A stretch of DNA of 64,000 bases from Blattamonas nauphoetae (taxonomy: Eukaryota > Preaxostyla > Oxymonadida), in the NCBI GenBank assembly GCA_033064195.1, contig JARBJD010000144.1, forward strand, positions 62,001-126,000. The letters are read 5' to 3'. The position numbers and the translations under genes are program-made. The notes under the pieces are model-generated. The model did no database searches, was not told where the DNA came from, and worked only from the letters and a program-made list of their open reading frames with translations. The first letter of the stretch is position 1, and each line of letters starts with the position of its first letter. Of this stretch, positions 10,975-20,282 are shown one piece after another.

Positions 10975-12579
10975 TTGTCTAAAAAAATTACGCGTAGCCA
11001 TTTCCAATTGCGACATCAGATGATAAACGGAGAAGATTTTTCTGGAAAATCATCGCGAAATTTCATGGAACGCTCCTTTTCTCTCATCGATGATGAATCT
11101 GAGACTGACGAGTCTCAAAACTCATCGATCACCGAAAGACAAATACAATACCAATCTCTCAACGAATCGGATGGATGGTTCTTTGGTGATGAAGTTGTTG
11201 ATTGTGAATCTGGGATGGAAAGTCAGCAGGATGGGCTTCTCACAGGCGGATTCAGTCAGGATTTTATTCGAACAAGTCTCAAACGATCGAAAGATGAACT
11301 TCGAAGACTCTTGCCAGAAAGAATTGGAAGCAGTTGATAGTGCAAGCCCACCTGAACCTCTTCTTCCACAAGATCCTCATGAGTTTGTTGAACTACCAGC
11401 TCCTCAGAAGATGAAACGTGGTCGTCCAACTTCTCGTCCTGCCCCAAAGCCCCGACGATCATACACCATTCTCACGCCTCGTGAACGCGAATTGGTCCTC
11501 GATGAAGTGAAGGAAGGGAAGAAGTACGATTTGATTGTCGAAAAGTGGAACATCTCGAAAGGAACAATCAACAACATCGCATCTGGAAAACCTGCTCCCA
11601 AGCCTCGTGGGGGAGCAGTCTATCGAAAAATCACTCCAGAAATTTCACGATCAATGAATGATGCAATTCTTCAAAACCCACTCTTGAAGGGAGAAGAACT
11701 CAAAACTCTCGTCGAGGAGAATCATGGAACATCGGTTGCAGTGTCGACAATCAATGCTCACCTAACTTCACCAAAAATGGTGGAACACGGGTGTACAAAG
11801 TTCACTGTGAAGAAAGTCGAACTGCTCCAACACGAACGCAATTCGGAGGAAACAAAGGACGCGAGACTCGACTATCTTCAGCGATACGCAACAACATTCT
11901 CTCAAGGTGGATTTGCTGTCTACATCGACGAAACTTCCTTCAACAAGACCTGCTTCCAAAATCAAGGTCGTGCTCCAATCGGTCAGCGTTGCCTTCAACG
12001 AGTTCGTCGATTGCAAACGGAAAATCTCACTGCAATCACAGCGATCTCTGAAGCGTGGGGTGTTGTTCATGTGACGTGGGTTCAAGGAACTGTGTCTGCT
12101 CTTGAATTCCAACATTTCCTCCTCTCACTTTTGAGTCCCTTCAAAGAAGAACGAATGAAAGCTGCACACTGATTATGGACAATGTTGGCTTGCACAAGAC
12201 GGATGAGGTGAAAGAGCTCATCAGATCGAAAAATTACACAACTCTGTTCACTCCACCAAATTCATGTGAGTTGAATCCGATCGAGTACGTCTTTGGCATG
12301 TGGAAAGGTGGGAGTTCGATTCCTTCTCATGTCAGAACAGAGGATCAACTGCGGATTCATCTTTCGGAATCTCTCAGTGCAATTCCTCATCGGAAGATAT
12401 CCGCGGCCATCAGATTTGTGTCTCTCAGACTTCATCCAATTGTCGCTCGCCGAGGTGATTTGGCTCTCAATCGAACACAAGAACAGTTCAACCGCGATTC
12501 GAACGGCCCACATGCTCCAAGTCCGCAAGCAATCATGCCACCAGACCACGGACCACGAGTGGAAGAACCTGAAGAATAA
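10975..12579 (+). pseudogene. DD34E transposase of the nested Tc1/mariner-like element, frame-disrupted
   Basis: Three overlapping frames cover the transposase. The first (10975-11337) starts MSKKITRSHFQLRHQM and has an acidic Ser-rich N-terminus. The main frame (to 12172) has an AT-hook-like GRPTSRP, a helix-turn-helix (LTPRERELVLDEVKEGKKYD, WNISKGTINNIASG) and the first catalytic Asp in YIDETSFNK. The last frame (to 12579) has the second Asp in MDNVGLHK and the Glu in PPNSCELNPIEYVFG, with 34 residues between them. A one-base frame change near 12165-12172 separates the first Asp from the rest, and another change near 11300-11340 separates the N-terminus; an intron could explain the latter but not clearly. 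The copy is probably inactive as it stands. Confidence 0.82.
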
Positions 12580-12674
12580 ACTGCTTCATCAATAATTCAC
12601 CACACAAGAGTGTTTCCCTTCGTTCTGTCAGTCTTTTCTAAAACGAGTGGTCTCAAAAATAAATCCGAAAAAGA

Positions 12675-12870
12675 GCCGTTCATTTCTGAACAATCACTGT
12701 TCATTTCCGAATAATCATTGTTCATTTCAGAAAAATCACTGTTCATTTACGAATAATTCATGTTCATTTCTGAAAAATTAAAATTCATTTCTGAACAATC
12801 ATGTTCATTTCTGAACAATCAAAACACATTTCTGAACAATTATGTTCATTTCTGAATAATTAAAATACAA
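12675..12870. repeat. Right subterminal repeat array of the nested transposon
   Basis: About eight copies of TGTTCATTTCTGAA with short AT-rich spacers, inverted relative to the left array. The copies have diverged by one to four bases from one another. Confidence 0.8.
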
Positions 12871-13321
12871 TTCAGAACTAGTCGAGCTGTAGCAGTCTGA
12901 ACCTCCTCGTCAGAGATGTCCTTCCTGTTCAACCACATTCTATCCAATTCGACCTCCATCTTCGCAGCATCCCATGTATCCGAATATCTTGCTTGCTGGG
13001 GGTAGACTTTCTTCATCCCCTTCATTGCAGCGGAGACGATCATGGACGCTCCAACCTGCCCCTTTCCAAGTAGCTGTGATAATGTTGACAGCGCGCTGCG
13101 ATCTACATGTGGTGGTCTTTTCTTCTTATTCTTTGTCGATGCAATTTGCTCTGACAGATAATTCACAACGGTGACTTCATTAGTGTCTATCCAGTCTCGA
13201 CCGGTCTTGTCAGAATCAATAATCCATTTCCTGATCGCTCCCGCGTATTGACGTTCCGTCGCATCGCTGATTCCAGCAAGAATCCAGATCATTGTATCTT
13301 TGCTGATTCCAATTTCCTCGG

Positions 13322-15265
13322 CTAGGCCCTCCCAGATCTCCCCAGCAAGAATGCTCGAAGGAGACCTGGGGGTCGGCTGCCCTTCGAAGCGATCATCCCT
13401 GGTCCCATCTGGGTGATTTGATCCGTCCTGCCCAGACAGATTGATGTTGTTGACATCTGGAGTAATTGATCCAGTCCCGGGACTGTCGACCAGTCTGGAA
13501 TGATGAGGACTGTCATCGGACGGGCGTGATAAAGTTTGTTGATCACGCGCTGAATGAGTGGTATTGGTGGGAAGGCGTAAACACAATCTTCCGCCGTCCA
13601 ATCCTGTAAGAGGGCATTTGTGCCCTGGGACTCTTCCTCCCTCATCAGACTCCAGTAGCGAGTCACCTTCCTGTTGCTTACAGATGCAAACGCGTCTATG
13701 GTTGGTCTGATGTGTAAACTGTTGATTAGTTGGGTGAAGACCTCCGTTTTGAGAGTGAAGTCTGATGAATCTCTCATTCTTGAGAGACGATCCGCAACTG
13801 AATTGTTTTCGCCGGCAATGTGCTCGGCCCAGAGGCGGCATTGAAAACGGTGTGCCTCGTTGAAGAGGGCTCTGAAGATTGTTAGTAGCGAGAGACATGT
13901 GCTCTTGCGATTGATATTTGACACTACTGTAGTGTTGTCTGATATCACCAGGATATCGTCGCCTGGGATTATCTGATTTGCCGCAATCCCTTCCGTCAGA
14001 CCCATCAGTACGGCTTGGGCTTCGCGATGGTTGCTTGTGTAGTCTTTCCCGTCGACGAAGTGATCTTGCCAGTGTCTGACAACCTTTCCTCTCTTCCACA
14101 CAACGCCGACGCCCCACTCGCTGGCGTCGGTCGTCATGGAGACGGTGTGACAGAATGGTCTGATTGATCTTGACATTTGCTTCATGAGGTGTGAATCCCA
14201 CCATGCGAGCTCTTCGAACACAACTTCTGACATCAGGTCCATCTCTCCGTAACCACCCCTCGTGACTAGTGTCTCTTTCCATGCGACCATCTCGCGAGTA
14301 TTGAAATGCGCGCGGTCGTCTGCAAATGCGAGCGCTTGAAGTTTGCCCACAAGAGATGCCATCGTGTGAGCCCTCGTCCTGACTCCTTTCTTGTGTTGTT
14401 GAATTCTCTCCCTGACCGTCTGTGCAATCTTCCTTCGTTTCGCTTCTTCCACGGCGACTGTCATTTCTATCGCATTCCACTCGAAGCCTAGATATTGTCC
14501 CACTTGTGTTGGCTCCATCCTTGACTTCGCCGCGTTGATCGTGAAACCCAACCGACGAAGTTCCGCTGCTACTGCTCTTGCATTCCTTGCTGCAGAATCT
14601 CTTGAGCTGCCGAAGATTATGAAATCGTCGAGGTAAGCCACAATTGGGAAGAGTGGGCGGAACTTCGCGATGATTGGGCGCATTATTTTCGTAAACGTCC
14701 TCGGTGCCGATGTTAAACCGAAGCAGAGAGTTGTTTGAACGTAATCTATCCCGTCGACCCTGAAGCCGAAGTACGGGATACTCTCCTTGTGAAGAGAAAC
14801 GTGTAAATATGCGTGCGTGAGATCTAGAGTGCAAAACCATATTCCCCTGGTCATCGTCCTTGCCACCGTTGTGGCTCCCTCCATCTTGAAATGATGTTTG
14901 ACGACGTGATCGTTTATCCCTCTGCAATCGAGGATCCTCCTCCAATCCCCGTCCCTCTTGGGGATCACGAATGTTGCACTGTATGCTTTTACCTCTCCAT
15001 CTTCTGCCTTGCGAATGACCAGTTGACTTAACTCCTCTGTGAGCAGGAGCTGAAGAGCCTGGGTCTCCCTGACTCCCTGGTGAATTTCTACGGGGTACCC
15101 CGCGCTTGTCGGTGGGCCACTCTCGGACCATTCGACTTCCACGCCTTCTTTGATCAATTTTTCCAGATTGTACTCCCTCCACGCCTCTGCAAAGAACTTT
15201 GTTCTCCCACCCATGAGATGGGGTGAATCTTCCTTTCCTTCCTGATCTATTGCTTCTTCGACCAC
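13322..15265 (-). CDS. Reverse transcriptase-RNase H region of the DIRS-type element
   Basis: A reading frame of about 647 residues with the reverse-transcriptase active-site box AYLDDFIIFG and preceding motifs (TFVIPKRDGDWRRILDCR, CTLDLTHAYLHV, CFGLTSAPRTF), followed by an RNase H-like domain (TTDASEWGVGVVW, HWQDHF...). It overlaps a long frame on the same strand that runs into the recombinase region; overlapping frames are usual in DIRS elements. Codon content is richer in GC than the adjacent host introns but similar to host exons. Confidence 0.88.
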   Translation of the reverse strand: MVEEAIDQEGKEDSPHLMGGRTKFFAEAWREYNLEKLIKEGVEVEWSESGPPTSAGYPVEIHQGVRETQALQLLLTEELSQLVIRKAEDGEVKAYSATFVIPKRDGDWRRILDCRGINDHVVKHHFKMEGATTVARTMTRGIWFCTLDLTHAYLHVSLHKESIPYFGFRVDGIDYVQTTLCFGLTSAPRTFTKIMRPIIAKFRPLFPIVAYLDDFIIFGSSRDSAARNARAVAAELRRLGFTINAAKSRMEPTQVGQYLGFEWNAIEMTVAVEEAKRRKIAQTVRERIQQHKKGVRTRAHTMASLVGKLQALAFADDRAHFNTREMVAWKETLVTRGGYGEMDLMSEVVFEELAWWDSHLMKQMSRSIRPFCHTVSMTTDASEWGVGVVWKRGKVVRHWQDHFVDGKDYTSNHREAQAVLMGLTEGIAANQIIPGDDILVISDNTTVVSNINRKSTCLSLLTIFRALFNEAHRFQCRLWAEHIAGENNSVADRLSRMRDSSDFTLKTEVFTQLINSLHIRPTIDAFASVSNRKVTRYWSLMREEESQGTNALLQDWTAEDCVYAFPPIPLIQRVINKLYHARPMTVLIIPDWSTVPGLDQLLQMSTTSICLGRTDQITQMGPGMIASKGSRPPGLLRAFLLGRSGRA

Positions 15266-16425
15266 TTCCGTTGGCCTGGGGATGGTTGTCTCCGTGATGA
15301 CATTCTCGAACCGTCGGGGCGTGGTTCGTTTCGTTGTTGGAATGCATTCTGAGATTGTTGTTGTCCTCTGGATTGATTGTACCGCCCCTGTGCGGGGCCC
15401 TCGCGAAAAAAGCGTTGTCGTCGTTGCCAGTCCTCTTTCCTCTCATCCAACCTCTTCCGAGTTTTCATTTTTAACTGGTCAATGTATTCCTGCTGTAACA
15501 TCATCGATTCCTGCCGGGCACTATCTTGCATCGGTGCGACATCTAATTTCATGACGTGAGCCAAGCGAGCATCGTACGTACGCTTCACAATCTCGCCTGC
15601 TTTAAGGGTCATCAATTCGACGATGCGTGTCTTCTCCATATTGTCCGTGTGTTGTAATAAGGATCCAGTACCTAATTTTACGAGGTGGAAAGCCTCCCTT
15701 TCGATGCCCTTCAGCGTATTGTTAAGCGGGTTTGGTCTCCGGCTCATGTTTTCCTTGACTGCGTCGGGATACATCGAGTATGACTCCCCGATGGCCGCCA
15801 TCCGTTCTTTTATTTCATCTTCGTCCTCTGGGTTCCATGTAAAGGTTGGTAGTCTTCTGACCATCTCATTCAGTCCCTGAATTGCATATTCTTCATAATC
15901 CTCTGTGTCAGAACCATCTCTATCTCTGCGCTCCTCAAGGTCCCTTGCGTGTTCTTCCGTTGTTCCCCCCTCAGATGCCGGAGGATCAGCCCACCTGATT
16001 CGTTGGTGGTGCCGCAAGTTTTGGTACGGCGCGGGGGTGATTCGTCGGCCGGACTCCGGCCCCGGTGACACCGATCGAGAAAACGACGGAATATAAGGCG
16101 CTGCTGTTTGTTGCCCCTGGGCTGTGAGCCAAGTGCTCTCATGCGGAGCGAGTCGGAGCCATTCTTGAGAGTCTGCCCCAACAATCTTGTCAACAGCGGC
16201 GGACATTAACCGGGCAATATGAAAAAATGGTCCCAAGGCCAATTCTGCCCCTGGAGGCACAATAAACGTACCATAGCGCTGAAGCGTCTCCTGATCCCCG
16301 TCGTGGAGTGCTGAAAGCGCATTGGTGAATTCCTGTCGAAGGTTGAACAGATCGTTTATGCGCGGTCTTATCGTCTCCAAAGAGGCCTGTACCGCATCTA
16401 TCTTACCCTGATTCGCGTCTGACAT
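15247..16425 (-). CDS. Gag-like region of the DIRS-type element
   Basis: A reading frame of about 392 residues at the 5' end of the element, starting MSDANQGKIDAVQASLE. It has a helical middle (FTWNPEDEDEIKERMAAIGE, NPLNNTLKGIEREAFHLVK) and a basic Arg/Gln/Ser-rich tail ending GQRKWSKKQ that could bind nucleic acid. No zinc knuckle is visible. Its end overlaps the start of the reverse-transcriptase frame by about 19 bp. Confidence 0.75.
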   Translation of the reverse strand: MSDANQGKIDAVQASLETIRPRINDLFNLRQEFTNALSALHDGDQETLQRYGTFIVPPGAELALGPFFHIARLMSAAVDKIVGADSQEWLRLAPHESTWLTAQGQQTAAPYIPSFSRSVSPGPESGRRITPAPYQNLRHHQRIRWADPPASEGGTTEEHARDLEERRDRDGSDTEDYEEYAIQGLNEMVRRLPTFTWNPEDEDEIKERMAAIGESYSMYPDAVKENMSRRPNPLNNTLKGIEREAFHLVKLGTGSLLQHTDNMEKTRIVELMTLKAGEIVKRTYDARLAHVMKLDVAPMQDSARQESMMLQQEYIDQLKMKTRKRLDERKEDWQRRQRFFREGPAQGRYNQSRGQQQSQNAFQQRNEPRPDGSRMSSRRQPSPGQRKWSKKQ

Positions 16426-16456
16426 TCAAGCTTGATATGTTGCTAACAATTTTTAG

Positions 16457-16574
16457 GAGTAACAAGGGGTTGATCGATTCTATCAATTAAACAACAGTTT
16501 TCATTCATAATTGCGTCATTATTGCTTGATATTACAACAATTCACGGATATTATACTCAATATTTCTTCATCTC
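16457..16574. repeat. Right inverted terminal repeat of the DIRS-type element
   Basis: Reverse complement of the left repeat (9898-10016) with no mismatch that I can find. Beyond it, 16575-16615 is the right outer end, matched by the second half of the internal complementary region. Confidence 0.9.
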
Positions 16575-16713
16575 GGAATGAGATGGCCATTAATCGGAGA
16601 TCACTGAAGAGTGATCAGATCGTCCCATTTTGTGTGAAAAAGGCGCTTAATCGGTCACCATCGAAACCTGCCTCGAGATTCTTAGAAGTCGTTTTCTCGG
16701 TTAATAAATCTCA

Positions 16714-17542
16714 ATGGCGGAACAAGCTACAGAAGGAACTCGCCTCTTTGTGGGCAACTTGGAACTGACCACCGATGCTGAAGCACTCGGCCACTTCTTC
16801 GAGAGATTTGGTGTTGTGTTTGCATTAATTTTTTTAAGTCATCCATGACACATTTACCCGATTTTATATTTTTCATATATTCTATAGTACAAACGCTACC
16901 ATTTCAACCCGCGGAGACAAGCCACTTGGTTTCGGTTTCGTTACAATGAAGACCAAAGCTGATGCCGAAACTGCCAAGGAAAAGGGTGACAAACAAGTTC
17001 TCGACGGACGCCAACTCCGTGTTGAAATCGCTCGTGAAGCTTCAGAACGCCCACCAAGACGTGGAAGAGGCAGATTCAGCCGTGGCCCAAGACGCGGACC
17101 ACGCAGATTTGGCGGACGCGGCCAACGTCAAGGTGGTGCTCCTCGCCGTGAAGATGATCGTCAAGGTGGTGCCCCACGCCGTGAAGGTGGTGAACGCCGT
17201 AGATTCAGAGGTGGACGTGGACCACGCAGATTCCGTGCTCGTCGTGAGAGACGCGTGGTTGATCCAAACGCACCCCGCTCGACTACCCGCGTGCATGTGA
17301 GCAACCTTCCCTACAAGCTGAACCAAGACGAACTTGCAGCGGCTTTCAAGGACTATGAAGTTCAAGAAGTGATCCTGAGACACCGTCGCTTCGACACATC
17401 TCTGAACGTTGGATACGGATTTGTTGTCTTTAAAAACGAGGCTGCTCAGAAGAAAGTCCTTGCTGAACGCCCAGAAATCACTTTGGGTGACAGAAGCTGC
17501 CGAATCTCAGCCGCTCTCGAAGTTCAGGAAACTCGTGCATAA
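16714..17542 (+). CDS. RNA-binding protein: two RRMs with an RGG-type linker
   Basis: ATG at 16714 begins MAEQATEGTRLFVGNLELTT. A 70-nt intron (16818-16887, phase 2) splits a Val codon after FFERFGV. The first RRM has RNP2 LFVGNL and RNP1 LGFGFVTM; the second has RVHVSNLPY and YGFVVFKN. Between them lies an Arg/Gly-rich linker with repeats such as RRGRGRFSRGPRRGPRRFGG and APRREDDRQGG, likely to be methylated and to bind RNA. About 250 residues, ending RISAALEVQETRA. It resembles eukaryotic hnRNP/SR-like shuttling proteins, but no specific orthologue is clear. The gene at 60229-60869 is a paralogue with the same layout and intron position. The DIRS-type element ends about 100 bp upstream of its start, inside its likely promoter region. 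Confidence 0.85.
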
Positions 17543-17785
17543 ACAGACAGATGTATGGAGGATGACCACTACATTCCTCATCAATCTCCATTGTACCAAT
17601 TGTCTGATCCCGACAATGATCCAAAGCTCGTTTATTTAATCTTCCCATCGAACAAATCAATAACAGCCTCGTAATCTTTGCGTTCACTTTTTCTAATGAG
17701 GCCAAACAAACTAATGTTAATATATCTCAAGTCTAAAGTATAAAATCTCATTTCATTCAGACATGTCAAAGATTTTTCATAAAAT

Positions 17786-18278
17786 ATGGAAGATCGATTT
17801 TCATCTCGTCGCCGAATACTAGCAGGATGCAATCTCAATCAAAGCATTCTTTTGAAAAGAGGTACCCTCTTACTGCAACAAAGTTCATTGCAAAGTCAGG
17901 AAAATTTACACTGACAACAAATTTCATCGCACTCATTGTTTTTGCGACTGCCGCGTTACTGTGGACGTTCATCTTCCGAGGGGTCTATTTAGCGGTTTTC
18001 GATAAAGAAACACATCAATATGCCAAGAAGAAAAGCCCCGAACCCTTGGTATCGTTCTTTACAGAGAATACAAAGATTGACGCAAGCAATTGCGAGACTG
18101 CAACGCGATTGTGGTGGTTTGGAAACTATTCTATCGCTAATCATCATTCTTACGTATTTTTCTCTCTTCTTTTCCCAGGGCAAACAATGTAGTATCAGAT
18201 AATGAGAAGAACAAAGTTGTGTCATCGATGAACAAAATATTGGACCGCGTTGTGGATAAGTCAATTGAATCGGATTAA
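17786..18278 (+). CDS. Small membrane protein, family unknown
   Basis: ATG at 17786 starts MEDRFSSRRRILAGCNLNQS. A 38-nt intron (phase 1) after ILLKR leads into GKFTLTTNFIALIVFATAAL and LWTFIFRGVYLAVF, a clear transmembrane helix. A second intron ending at tctttacag must follow; its donor is either GTCTAT (about 82 nt) or GTATCG (only 16 nt), so 20 or so residues are unsettled. The next exon gives RIQRLTQAIARLQRDCGGLE and a second hydrophobic stretch TILSLIIILT, and a phase-2 intron of about 25 nt joins it to ANNVVSDNEKNKVVSSMNKI, ending ESD at TAA 18276-18278. The last part is a short amphipathic helix. It could be a SNARE-like or mitochondrial protein, but I see no defining motif. Confidence 0.5.
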
Positions 18279-18477
18279 ACGTGTGATAAGCACCGTTCCG
18301 TGTCTTTTCATGTCGTGGAAGTGCTCAAATCGCTCCTGCCACCCTCATCTTTTCTATCGTCTCTTCCGGACACCATCTCACTTTTATTGTTTAATGTCTC
18401 TTCTTTTTTGGGCATATATCCCATAAAGCTATATTTCTGCTTGCATCAGTCACCGACGATGTGATTGGCTTCTCAGA

Positions 18478-20240
18478 ATGGGTCAAGAAATGTTCGTCGC
18501 AGCACCACGTCCAACAAATACATTAATCATTCAAGATATTCCTTCTACTCTCAATTCTTCACTTGTTAAGGATGGCCTTTCTGATTATGGACCGATTATT
18601 GAGCTCCGCTATGTGCGAGACGATTATCGCACAAATGTTGTCGTTGAACTTCAATCCATGACAAAAGCAAAGTCATGCCTTGTATATACGCTTAACTCTC
18701 ATCAACATTGTTTCTTCTCATAAATTTTTCAACACTTTCCCCTATACCTTGTGCAAACAATGAACGATAGGAAGAACTCGACCGATGCATTGTTCTTGAT
18801 GGCATCTCCTATGATATGATGTACACTCGTCCTTTGAGTTTAAGTGATGGTCTTCCAACCACTGCCACAGTCACTCGCAAAGAAGCGCTCTCAATGGGCT
18901 TGAAACCAAAGAAACGCAAATGGAAAACCGACTGGCAATGCCCAAAGTGCTTTGTCACAAATGCTTGGCATCGAAAAATCTGCAGCCAATGTAAAGAGCC
19001 GAAAGAAGGTGATGAGGACAGCGATAACCCGAACCTCCCCGTCATCCAACACGAACCGTATCAACGCCGCTATCGCTCGCCTCGTCGCTCTCGGAGATCT
19101 CATTCGAGATCAAGATCACCCGATCGTTTTTCCAGGAGGCGAGAATACCGCCGTCGGTCGCGATCACCCGGGTCGAGTTCTCATGGCTCTCCGCGTCGTC
19201 GTCGCTCCCGTTCCAATTCACGTTCACCATCCGACGAACACAGATACCATCGACACAATCGGCGACATGAATACTCTCGGGGTCATTCTTATGATCGTTC
19301 GTCGTCGGGAAGAGACGATTCCAATGACCGCGATCAATCATACTCAACATCAACATACGGACTTCCAGACAAGCCTACTTTTGAAGAAAATGGAACCCTC
19401 GACACAAATCGTGCAGGGTGGCGTCGTTTTGTGTTTGATTCTCGAACACAGAAGTTTTATGACCGACAAAAAGGGTTTGGATTCGATCCCAAACGCAAAG
19501 TCTTCTTTTCGCTCACATCCACTTTGGTTGTACAGTGGGTGGTCAACGAAGAAACCGGGCAAGGCTTATACCAGAAAGTGGAGGAAGGTGAACAGGAACG
19601 GGCACCAAATGAAGAGAATGCAGCCAACACTGTTCAGCAAAAGAAGGCAGCCAAACAACGCACGAAAAGTGAAGGAAAACGGCCGATGATCATTCATCAG
19701 GAACTGCCTGCCGACCCAACACTCGCCTCAATGAAAGCAGATCGCTCGCTGATTGACTTCCACACCCTCCTCGAAACCGACCTCCCTCGAATGGCCGGAG
19801 CCATCAAACGCCTCGTCTCGTATGCGCAGCTCCCAACTCTCCTCACCCAGCACTTTGCTCGCCTCTTTCCCGAATCGTGGGACACACCCGACTTCGACTT
19901 CGTTGGGCAGGGTCGCCTCCTGCTCGGATGCTTCGACAGGCCCTTCCTTCCCCTCAACTACGACTGGAGGCAGCTCTCTGCGACGAAGACCGAGCACGGG
20001 TCGACGATGGAGCTGGCCATGCTGGATGTGAGTCGGCCTCACCAGTCCGTCTGCACGTTCTGCCGGATGTCGTTCGAGACGCCGACGCACTTCAAGATTC
20101 ATCGCATGCGGAGTGAGTTCCATCGACTGTGCCTCACTCACACAATTCTCCTCTGTCAGAACAAGGGTCCACTCAACGTTTTGGAAGAACACACATTGAG
20201 TTACCTTCTTCTTCAGAGATTGTTGGATGAAACTGGTTAA
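18478..20240 (+). CDS. RBM5/RBM10-like splicing factor (RRM, RanBP2 zinc finger, SR region, OCRE-like, C2H2)
   Basis: Two exons joined by a GT-AG intron (about 18683-18770, phase 0) that connects KAKSCL to EELDRCIVLDG. Domains in order: RRM (TLIIQDIPSTLNSSLV...), a RanBP2-type zinc finger (WQCPKC ... HRKICSQC), an Arg/Ser-rich stretch of about 110 residues with many RS/SR pairs, an OCRE-like aromatic segment (RRFVFDSRTQKFYDRQKGFG), a basic linker, and a C2H2-like finger near the C-terminus (CTFCRMSFETPTHFKIHRMR). This order matches metazoan RBM5/6/10, which act in the early spliceosome and alternative splicing. A G-patch is not obvious: the region after the finger ends LLLQRLLDETG. Nuclear role inferred. 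Confidence 0.8.
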
Positions 20241-20282
20241 TCAGAAACTCACTCTCTATTTTTCTTTCTTTATTCGGCACGA

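Larger units (their letters stand above)
10680..12889 (+). mobile_element. Tc1/mariner-like DNA transposon nested in the DIRS-type element
   Basis: A 2,210-bp element flanked by TA on both sides (10678-10679 and 12890-12891). Its terminal inverted repeats begin CAGCTCGACTAGTTCTGAA and are near-identical, with two or three differences in the first 35 bp. The interior holds a transposase with a DD34E-type catalytic triad. TA target duplication plus DDE triad place it in the IS630/Tc1/mariner superfamily. It interrupts the recombinase region of the surrounding retroelement, so it arrived later. Confidence 0.92.
10046..13330 (-). pseudogene. Tyrosine recombinase region of the DIRS-type element, interrupted by the nested transposon
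   Basis: The N-terminal (SAM-like, DNA-binding) part lies at about 12892-13330 and the catalytic part at 10046-10677, with the Tc1/mariner-like element between them. The catalytic part shows the recombinase pattern of a basic residue box early (RFTEAARIR), a KHAG motif and a late tyrosine in MRKHYVK. In DIRS elements this enzyme inserts the circular DNA copy. The copy is broken by the insertion. Confidence 0.8.
9875..16615 (-). mobile_element. DIRS-type tyrosine-recombinase retroelement, carrying a nested DNA transposon
   Basis: The element reads on the minus strand in DIRS order: gag-like, reverse transcriptase plus RNase H, then tyrosine recombinase. It has no LTRs; instead it has inverted ends and an internal complementary region that matches both outer ends, the DIRS hallmark. 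Without the 2.2-kb nested insertion it is about 4.5 kb, normal for the group. It occupies the gap between the GCN20 stop (9793) and the RRM gene start (16714); no target duplication is evident, as expected for recombinase-mediated insertion. The terminal copies are identical over 119 bp, so it is probably young, although its replication route can also keep the ends alike. The copy is broken by the nested insertion. Outer limits are good to about 3 bp. Confidence 0.9.

Noticed and set aside
13400-15446. Most of a long 866-residue frame overlapping the reverse-transcriptase region
   Set aside because: Its upstream part is low-complexity Arg/Ser/His shadow of the RT frame. Only the end after about 13330 looks like real recombinase sequence.
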